Below the pieces are notes generated by a model. That model was given only the letters and a program-made list of their open reading frames with translations. It ran no database searches and was not told the DNA's origin. Of a stretch of DNA of 64,000 nt, positions 56,906-64,000 are shown piece after piece. The DNA lies in the NCBI GenBank assembly GCA_965644295.1, contig CBFFRP010000178.1, positions 37,218 through 101,217 of the forward strand. Reading direction: 5' to 3'. This DNA comes from Paraphysomonas bandaiensis (lineage: Eukaryota; Chrysophyceae). A program made the translations under genes and the position numbers. The first letter of the stretch is position 1. Every line of letters starts with the position of its first letter.

Positions 56906-57176
56906 TACATATTTTTTTTATTTTTTTACATTTTAATCTTTTTCTAAAAATCTTTTTCTTCTATATTCTCTATAAATAAATAATGTATATACGAGAGTTG
57001 GCTTTTTGTTTCCGTAGTTTCTACGTATTAGTAGGAATGAATTTTTAGTGTACCAGAATATTATTTCAGATTGAGTCATTATCGTTTACCGGATACTTTC
57101 GTTAGTTCATTGATACTTATACGATGTTTACTATTTACGATGCAATCATATCAGAACATGGATTGATGTACATGTC
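56906..57176. other. 3' flank of the LRR gene, no gene seen
   Basis: A T-rich tract follows the stop codon, with AATAAATAA-type words near 56975 that could serve in polyadenylation. The stretch ends at the target duplication of the retrotransposon. Confidence 0.45.
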
Positions 57177-57181
57177 TACTA

Positions 57182-57474
57182 TGTTGGGAAATGCTCATTT
57201 TACTTAGATCAAAGAGAGATTAAGTTGTTAGACTAGATAGATTTATTAATATCGTTTACACAAATTGTGTTAAACAACACAAGCTCGTTTTGTGCCATGC
57301 ATAAATCACTACTTCTGTAGACCTTTCGCTACTAAACATATCTTGAAAGAGCAAACTATTTCAGTTTTCTCAATATCATAACAGCATCTACACATCACCA
57401 TACTTCACTGTATTCTCGTACATTGTCTTCAAGTACCACATTGAATATACTAGGATACAGTCCATATTCTAATA
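57182..57474 (-). repeat. 3' LTR of the copia element
   Basis: 293 bases, apparently identical to the 5' LTR at 62344-62636. It lies downstream of the polyprotein stop. The purine-rich GAGTGGGAG on the minus strand sits directly inside it. Confidence 0.95.
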
Positions 57475-57647
57475 CTCCCACTCAATGTAGAATGCAGTGA
57501 TACGAAACAACAATGAGTACAGTGATCTTCATGCTATAAACTAGTCTCATAGGTAAAATAGATGTGAAATCTTATCAAGATACATATATAACTAGCAGTC
57601 AACTAGATATATAGTTATGTGGGATTCTCACCCACTAAAACACACCT

Positions 57648-60600
57648 TTAACCTCTTCGGGGTCGCTTCTTCTGCTGCTCCTCAACTCTGGTTGACACAC
57701 TTCTCTTAACCCCGGTAATAGTTTTCTCATGACGACTGAAAAGTTTCGTTGACAATGCCTTCGTGAAAATATCAGCCGCCATATCATCCGTCGACACATG
57801 AATCAACTTTGCCGTAGGAAATTTTCCATTTACATGCTCTCTCACCCAGTGATACTTGATGTCTATATGCTTCGACCTCTTATGATACACAGGATTCTCG
57901 GAGAGATCTTTCGCACTCTTGCTATCCATAAAGAATGGAGTCGGCTTCGCAACTAAGAGCCCGAGCTCCTTGAACACCCCCCGAAGCCACACCAGTTCTT
58001 GCATAGCCGCATACTCCGCCATATATTCAGATTCCATGCTCGAAGTTGCAACTGTGGTCTGTAGTTTAGACTGCCAGGCCAATGCGCCTGCACATAAGAA
58101 CACAATGTATCCTGTTGTCGATCGCCGAGTCAGTCTATCACCAGCCCAATCTGAATCACTGAACACATGTAAGTCGAACTCACTCCCACTGAATCTGATG
58201 CCCTCATCAATTGTTCCACGCAAATATTTCAATAAGTGAATCGCCAGTTTGCACGATGCATATGTCGGACAACTACTAAATCGAGACAATAACCCCACTG
58301 CATAAGCCAGATCAGGTCTAGTATGCATTGCTAGATACAACACTGCTCCAATAATTTGCCGATACGGAAATGAGTCAACCCACTGCTTCTGCTCCTCCGT
58401 AAGTTCACGTTCCTCTGCCAACAGATCCTGAACATTAGTAGGTAGTGGGGCCTCCTTATTCTTACTACTCTTTCCCATAACTGAGCTGAATTTCTTGATA
58501 ATATTCTTAGCATACTCAGATTGATCTAACATATACCAATTTTCTCCTCTGGTTATCCTGATGTTCAGAAATCGCTTACACACTCCCAGATCATGCATCT
58601 CGAATGTTTCACAGAACCTACGCTTTACGCTTTCCAAGTAAGTCAGATCAGCGGATGCAATTATGATATCATCAACATATATCAATAATAAATGCAGTTT
58701 TCCGTTACTCCATCGCATATACAAACACGTATCCAAAATACACGGAGTAAAATGCAATGATTTAATAAACTTGTCAATATGTTTATTCCACTGTCGCGGT
58801 GAAGATCGCAGTCCATACAATGCCTTGATTAGTTGAAAACACCATCCAGCTAGTAATTCCTCATCTGGTGGAGGTGCCATATACACGTCATCCTCCAGAT
58901 CTGCATAGCAAAATGCGGATGATACATCTAATTGATGCACATGCATCTGTAACATAAACGCAATCGCTAACACTAGTCTAATGGTTATACCCTTAACCAC
59001 TGGAGCGAAAGTGGACGGCTCCTCCTCCTTCTTCTCTTGGAGATTTCCTAATGCCACTAGCCGAGCCTTGTACTTTACTATATTCCCTAGTATGTCTCGC
59101 TTCACCGTATGCACATATTTCGCTCTAACTAATTTCACTCCGCTTGGAATTTTCACGATCTTCAAGACACGTCTTTTCAGTAATGATGTCTTCTCCACCA
59201 TTCGAGCTTTTCTCCATTGTTGATACTGTGGAGATCTCTCTGCCTCGGCATATGAATTTGGTATCTTGATATCTTCTGTCTCTGCATGGTTAAGATCAAT
59301 ATTATGCGCATCCGGTACTTCAACCATATTAATCTCTCCTAAAACTGACGCGTTTGCCAGTCTCCGCTGCAGCCGTTTGCGTCGGACCCGACCATCACCA
59401 TCTAGTTCAATCGGTCGACGAGGTATATAAGAACCCGTACCTTGCTCATCCTGAGCACGCACATCGTGCGTTGTGGGAGGAGCCCCGCTCACAACCCCAG
59501 ACTCATAGTCTTCAGAGGTCTGCAACCTCACAGCTGTCTCCTGACAGGTTGGGTCAGGACTCTCCTGTAACCCTCCAGGTCTTCCCTGGTCCAGCACCCT
59601 GGCTGGCATAGTACTCAGGGCGTCCCCCTTTCCTATATATCCGGTATTCCCGGGAGTTTCTGCAGTCATTCGCACTACGTCCTCGACGTGAATCGGCACC
59701 CGGTGCTCGATATGCTTCCGACCTGCAGTTACCAGAGATCGATAGGCTACTATTACCCCCTTTCGTTCTACTACTCTCGTGGTCTTGTAGAGAAGACCAT
59801 CCTCATCATCAATATGATATGTACCTTCTAAGCCCGCATAGTCAGACACAATTTTCGGTCTCTCGGCCTCCTTCACTCGAAGAGCATCTATCTCAGCGAA
59901 ATAGCTCTCCGAGCGTGACGGTATGGACTCATCAGTTAATACATGTACCGACGTGACGACCCTATCAGTCGCAGGTAGATATACATCATATCCTACCTTT
60001 TCATCTGAATATCCTATCAGATATCCGATAAGGGCCTTGTCGTCCCAGTCTTTCCGTCGATCCGCCTTTGTAGTGAGGACATACGCACGACACCCCCATA
60101 CTCTGAGATATTTCAGGTTGGGAGCCTCACCAGTCAAAAATTCAAGAGGGGACATATACCCCTTCGCTGTCTTTGTAGGCAATCGAATTAATATGTACCT
60201 GGCTGCCATGTAGGCATCTAGCCAAAACTGTGAAGGCAATCCTGACTGAATCAGCATCGCTAATGTCATCTCACCACAGGTCCTGAATTTCCGCTCCTCA
60301 ATCGCGTTCATCTCAGGAGAGTCCGTAGAGCTCCACGTATGTTGATAGCAACCCTGTGACCTAAGATATTGTCGCAGCTCATCACATATTAGCTCCCCTG
60401 CTCCATCTGCATGGTAATGATGCATTTCTAATTTGTACCTTTTCACATCTCCTTCAAAAATCTTCTTGAAAACCTGCAGTACCGATGACCCAGTCCTATG
60501 AACAAGCCCTTCCGACCAGAACATCCGACTGGCATGGTGTGTTAGTTTGAGCACATATATTTCCCCTCCTCGAGCTGGACAATTTAAGTATACTGCTATA

Positions 60601-62360
60601 TCGGCCGAGAAATTTGGACGAACGGAGTCCTCATCCTTTGTCCGAAAACTTACTCTGGTGATCTTCGCCCTGGCGCATACATCACATAGACACTGTTCTT
60701 TGGAAACACGTTTCGAGAGATGTTTTCGTTTCAGTCCAGTCCCAATAATTAGCATTCTTTTGTGGGCTTCTACCAACGCATGCTTGTTAAAATGACCCGC
60801 TCTCCTATGTAACAGCTCCAGTTCATCCTCACCCGTACGGTCACTGAGATTTACTTCTGAATCACTGGATGTCGATACGTCTGGAAGCTCCAATAACTGC
60901 TGTGTTGGCACAGCAGTCATTCCATTCTTCATAGGTCCCTCCAACACCAGCTCATCCGTATTTCTGTCATATATCTGTATACCATACCATACAGTAAATC
61001 GATATCCCATATCGTTCAACTTCCGTCCAGAACAAAGACACCGATTTATCTGACTTGATACCTCAATGTTCTTCCATGCTCCACGGGAACCTACACTCGT
61101 GACGCATATCTCTGACCCTTTTTTCGAACCATTAATAACCTTTGATGTGTGCATATGACTATCAAGTATATTCACATCATTTATCAAAAACATTGATGAC
61201 GAACAACAGGTATCAATGTATGTATAGTGAATATCCTCATGCACACTACTGCATATATTCGTCTCATACACATTACATGACAAGTGATACTCTTCCTGTT
61301 GCTCGATCATATTTGCTTCGTCTTCGTCAGACAAATCCGCTGGCTCTCCACGCCTGATGTTTTCAACTGTAAGTAGTCTTTTGTCTGGTTTCCTTCCATC
61401 TTGAAACCTCACAGCCTTGCTCTTGCTTTGCGAGTACTTCTTTTTCGATGCTGGACAATCGATGGCAAGATGTTCCTTTGACTTACAATTTCTGCACCCA
61501 GTATATTCGGCACTTCCAGGTCGCTGCCCTGTAATCTCTGTATCCTTCTTCATCGGCTTCTTCTTACCGTTGTTCTTCTTACGATGATCCCTCTCTCTGC
61601 GATATCGTTTCTTACTGTCTATCAGGTTCAGCTCCTCCACTCTTTTACGCTTCTTCTCCAACGCTTCCTTCCCAGCCATAGTATCATCATAGCCTTCTAT
61701 CTTACGTGATACAGTTACATAATTAACATCATCATCCATCAAGTATAATCCAACTCTCAGTTGAGCATACTCTTCATTGAGCAAGCCTTCTCGTAGTCGA
61801 CTTGTTTTTGATACCTCCGAGATATCCTGCTGCTGCTCCTGTAGTTCCTTCAGCAGTAGTTCGAACCGTAGTACGTAGTCCTTCGCCGTCTCCTCCGGAC
61901 GCATACGGAAAGAACCATATTGAGTTAAGAGGTCACTGATCCTATTTTGCTTCCCTCCAGCAAAACACTTCTTCAACTCATCAATCATTACATGTGTTTT
62001 GAACCTGTTTACACCACTCCCTTCTGCCTTGAACGCTTTGTGGGTAAGATGGAATTTACGCAGCGCTTTCGGGGAATGCTGCACCGCATCCCTGCAGTAA
62101 GAATAAGCTATGGCGTTCGCCTTCCAATACCTCTTCACAGCCTGTCTGTACGCCTTCTCCTCCATCAACGTAAGTGGCTGCTCCCCGAAGTCGCTCTCCT
62201 TAGGTGGCAGTTCCACCGCTACCTCGCTTTGTTCCTTCCTCATAAGGAATGTCTCGAAGTCCTCAATCCATTGTTCAACGTTAGTCTCGTTGAACTGAGG
62301 AACTACTCCTCTATCCTCCTTCTCTCCTCCTCGCTCGCTACCATGTTGGGAAATGCTCAT
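57648..62360 (-). CDS. Copia gag-pol polyprotein
   Basis: One 1570-aa frame without a frameshift. The order is: gag-like helical region; zinc knuckle CRNCKSKEHLAIDC (about residue 290); protease site near YIDTCCSSSMF, where the usual D-S/T-G triad reads D-T-C; integrase with the HHCC zinc site (LLHRRAGH, CLCDVCARAK) and catalytic D, D, E in SADIAV, HADGAGE and NAIEERKF; reverse transcriptase with HQLDVSSAF and YVDDIII; and RNase H with SDSDWAGD and SSMESEYMAE. This integrase-before-RT order defines Ty1/copia. The start codon (62360) lies inside the 5' LTR, and the primer-binding site is within the coding frame. The protein ends in a basic KKRPRRG. Confidence 0.95.
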   Translation of the reverse strand: MSISQHGSERGGEKEDRGVVPQFNETNVEQWIEDFETFLMRKEQSEVAVELPPKESDFGEQPLTLMEEKAYRQAVKRYWKANAIAYSYCRDAVQHSPKALRKFHLTHKAFKAEGSGVNRFKTHVMIDELKKCFAGGKQNRISDLLTQYGSFRMRPEETAKDYVLRFELLLKELQEQQQDISEVSKTSRLREGLLNEEYAQLRVGLYLMDDDVNYVTVSRKIEGYDDTMAGKEALEKKRKRVEELNLIDSKKRYRRERDHRKKNNGKKKPMKKDTEITGQRPGSAEYTGCRNCKSKEHLAIDCPASKKKYSQSKSKAVRFQDGRKPDKRLLTVENIRRGEPADLSDEDEANMIEQQEEYHLSCNVYETNICSSVHEDIHYTYIDTCCSSSMFLINDVNILDSHMHTSKVINGSKKGSEICVTSVGSRGAWKNIEVSSQINRCLCSGRKLNDMGYRFTVWYGIQIYDRNTDELVLEGPMKNGMTAVPTQQLLELPDVSTSSDSEVNLSDRTGEDELELLHRRAGHFNKHALVEAHKRMLIIGTGLKRKHLSKRVSKEQCLCDVCARAKITRVSFRTKDEDSVRPNFSADIAVYLNCPARGGEIYVLKLTHHASRMFWSEGLVHRTGSSVLQVFKKIFEGDVKRYKLEMHHYHADGAGELICDELRQYLRSQGCYQHTWSSTDSPEMNAIEERKFRTCGEMTLAMLIQSGLPSQFWLDAYMAARYILIRLPTKTAKGYMSPLEFLTGEAPNLKYLRVWGCRAYVLTTKADRRKDWDDKALIGYLIGYSDEKVGYDVYLPATDRVVTSVHVLTDESIPSRSESYFAEIDALRVKEAERPKIVSDYAGLEGTYHIDDEDGLLYKTTRVVERKGVIVAYRSLVTAGRKHIEHRVPIHVEDVVRMTAETPGNTGYIGKGDALSTMPARVLDQGRPGGLQESPDPTCQETAVRLQTSEDYESGVVSGAPPTTHDVRAQDEQGTGSYIPRRPIELDGDGRVRRKRLQRRLANASVLGEINMVEVPDAHNIDLNHAETEDIKIPNSYAEAERSPQYQQWRKARMVEKTSLLKRRVLKIVKIPSGVKLVRAKYVHTVKRDILGNIVKYKARLVALGNLQEKKEEEPSTFAPVVKGITIRLVLAIAFMLQMHVHQLDVSSAFCYADLEDDVYMAPPPDEELLAGWCFQLIKALYGLRSSPRQWNKHIDKFIKSLHFTPCILDTCLYMRWSNGKLHLLLIYVDDIIIASADLTYLESVKRRFCETFEMHDLGVCKRFLNIRITRGENWYMLDQSEYAKNIIKKFSSVMGKSSKNKEAPLPTNVQDLLAEERELTEEQKQWVDSFPYRQIIGAVLYLAMHTRPDLAYAVGLLSRFSSCPTYASCKLAIHLLKYLRGTIDEGIRFSGSEFDLHVFSDSDWAGDRLTRRSTTGYIVFLCAGALAWQSKLQTTVATSSMESEYMAEYAAMQELVWLRGVFKELGLLVAKPTPFFMDSKSAKDLSENPVYHKRSKHIDIKYHWVREHVNGKFPTAKLIHVSTDDMAADIFTKALSTKLFSRHEKTITGVKRSVSTRVEEQQKKRPRRG

Positions 62361-62636
62361 TTTACTTAGATCAAAGAGAGATTAAGTTGTTAGACTAGAT
62401 AGATTTATTAATATCGTTTACACAAATTGTGTTAAACAACACAAGCTCGTTTTGTGCCATGCATAAATCACTACTTCTGTAGACCTTTCGCTACTAAACA
62501 TATCTTGAAAGAGCAAACTATTTCAGTTTTCTCAATATCATAACAGCATCTACACATCACCATACTTCACTGTATTCTCGTACATTGTCTTCAAGTACCA
62601 CATTGAATATACTAGGATACAGTCCATATTCTAATA
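62344..62636 (-). repeat. 5' LTR of the copia element
   Basis: 293 bases. The gag start codon (62360-62358) is within it, and the first five or six codons are LTR sequence. The same codons are therefore present, out of context, in the 3' LTR. Confidence 0.95.
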
Positions 62637-62641
62637 TACTA

Positions 62642-62948
62642 AAGATATGTGTCTATCCAAGTTAAAATTTATTAGTTAAAGTGTTACACAACAGCCTCTT
62701 TTTCAGCAACCTTAAAACTAAGCTTGAATCTTGATTGGAAAGAGAACAGCAAGCGCTACCAAAGGAGTATCTACAAGGCACAGAGGGGTCGGGAAAGCGC
62801 GTGATTGCACAGAATTGGCGAAAGATCCTATATGATATATGCTACCTGGAAAATGTACCAGCGGGCCTACACTACGTCTACGTTCTCGGAATGAGGACAT
62901 ACTCTTGATGTATTTGCTTTCGATATATAACGAAGCCACTCGCATCGA
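62642..62948. other. Gap between retrotransposon and next gene, no gene seen
   Basis: Contains the downstream flank of the minus-strand membrane protein gene. The open frame at 62718-62945 has no recognisable features and probably lies in the 3' untranslated region. Confidence 0.4.
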
Positions 62949-64000
62949 TCACAAATTCTTTTTAAATTGAGAAAACGAATTGCGGACTGCAGTGACAACT
63001 GGAAACCCAATGTACCCTGCAGATGCGAGACATATTGCAAGCAGCACGCCACGCACCCAGTCTTCGGATTTTTCTTTGCCTTGGATAGCATACCAATCTT
63101 GTCCATCGTCCAGTATACCAAGAATATAAAAATAATCCTTGTGTATCATGTTTTCGCGAGAAATATAAACATTCCGACTCAGTCCGCTCCAGTCAGTTGC
63201 AACTACGTCCGACGGCCCGTATGCCTGATGTACTCCAATAGAGAGATGCTGAGTAGGCTCGCCAAATATAGCCATGGCAGTAAGGAATGAAAAGTGAGCA
63301 AGCACTAATACCGTCAGTACACGACTGCATCGAATAGAAAATCGCTGGGCACCGCCAACGCACAGTGTGTTGGTCGCGGCAGCATATATACAAACAGCTA
63401 CATACGCCAATAAGGTGCAGCAGAGCATGGTCGTATTAGGTGGGTGTAACAACGGCGGTAAAGTTTGAGACACCATTATTTGTATAGTCATCATATGCAG
63501 CATCATCATTGGCACAGATAATATACACACAGTTAGAAACATACGAAATAACTGTCCCGTAGTAAAACCTCTTTGCTGGAAACGCGTAGATCCACTGGAT
63601 TGAAAGTGTGTGGAAGTATTCAAACAGTAATTAAGTAAAAAAGAAAAGCAACACTGAAAAGTAAGCATCCACATTGTGCTTGCCACTGGTACACCAAGAA
63701 TTCGAGGAATAGTGTTGTTGTCTGAGTCGTGCCATCTGCATATAACACGGCATCAGTAGCGATACGCAGAACATGTGGACATGGCACATGTCACACAGGC
63801 ATTATAACCCCATGTGACTAATTTAATGCAATAAACTTACGTCCACCAAATAAACTTTGCTCCTATAATATCAAAAGGCCAATAGAAGAGACAACCAAGC
63901 AATGCTGTGGTAATTGGAATGACCCAATGTGATAATCGTAACTGCCATATATATGCAGATGGGACATAGAGGACTACAATGTATACGAACCCAATATACA
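62949..64000 (-). CDS. Multi-pass membrane protein, 3' part only (gene runs off the window)
   Basis: Two exons are visible, 64000-63841 and 63735-62949, joined by a 105-base intron with split codon AC|A. The exon boundary reads FIWWT then WHDSDNNTIPRILGVPVAS. Hydrophobic spans include IGFVYIVVLYVPSAY, WVIPITTALLGCLFYWPFD, MFLTVCILSVPMMMLHMMTI, LLAYVAVCIYAAA, VLTVLVLAHFSFLTAMAIF and VRGVLLAICLASAGYIGF. The combination 'WPFDIIGAKFIWWTWHDSD' at a membrane edge recalls an uncharacterised protist membrane family and, faintly, carotenoid-cyclase-like motifs. I cannot name it with confidence. The N-terminal part is missing because of the window end. Confidence 0.75.

Larger units (their letters stand above)
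57177..62641 (-). mobile_element. Complete Ty1/copia LTR retrotransposon with TACTA target duplication
   Basis: The two LTRs are 57182-57474 and 62344-62636, each 293 bases and identical by eye. Both begin tgttgggaaatg on the plus strand and end ttctaata. TACTA flanks the element at 57177-57181 and 62637-62641. The element is transcribed on the minus strand. Immediately after the 5' LTR comes TGGTAGCG, which matches the start of the Ty1-type primer-binding site for initiator Met tRNA. A purine-rich tract, GAGTGGGAG, abuts the 3' LTR. The single gag-pol frame is intact, so the insertion is recent and may be active. Confidence 0.95.

Noticed and set aside
62718-62945. 75-aa frame between the retrotransposon and the membrane gene
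   Set aside because: It has no recognisable feature and lies directly downstream of a minus-strand stop codon, so it is most likely untranslated.

Overview
This is eukaryotic nuclear DNA from a protist. The base composition is AT-rich. Genes carry many short GT-AG introns, intergenic DNA is full of TA and TATG simple repeats, and there is an LTR retrotransposon. Several proteins point, from memory of the families, to a stramenopile-like lineage: a TKL kinase with an alpha-helical 'HLADGSNSNVY' type kinase start, a secreted SGNH hydrolase with the 'MGSSVTAGHD' active-site block, and tandem CCCH-finger fragments. I cannot name the genus. All intron boundaries below were read by eye from GT-AG signals and reading-frame continuity.

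Region 1 (1-11 kb) is accessory and rearranged. It has a decayed copy of an SGNH hydrolase gene, two related single-exon kinases with an N-myristoylation-type start, a 3.2-kb element bounded by 26-bp terminal inverted repeats and an ATTG duplication, a foldback element (plus a half copy elsewhere), a broken CCCH zinc-finger fragment, and the intact three-exon SGNH hydrolase gene.

Region 2 (11-31 kb) is mostly housekeeping: POLD2 (DNA polymerase delta small subunit), an Hsp101/Hsp104 disaggregase, a very intron-rich gene that reads as exocyst subunit Sec8/EXOC4, a GAF-like/TKL kinase, a small conserved-looking 99-aa protein and an unrecognised putatively myristoylated protein.

Region 3 (31-48 kb) holds a second foldback element, a signal-anchored membrane protein, a secreted PLAT-like protein, a 0.9-kb (GTAT)n array, a TruA/PUS1-type pseudouridine synthase and the nucleoporin NUP62 gene. 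The facing 3' ends of the last two have been duplicated as an apparently exact 2273-bp tandem repeat, leaving orphan tails of both genes in the middle. NUP62 itself contains about 17 copies of a ~235-bp unit, each carrying one symmetric 63-bp exon that encodes one FGFG repeat.

Region 4 (48-64 kb) has an RsmE-type rRNA methyltransferase, U1-70K (SNRNP70), a long LRR ectodomain joined by a spliced frame to a polytopic membrane domain, an apparently intact Ty1/copia element with identical 293-bp LTRs and a TACTA target duplication, and the 3' part of another multi-pass membrane protein gene that runs off the window.
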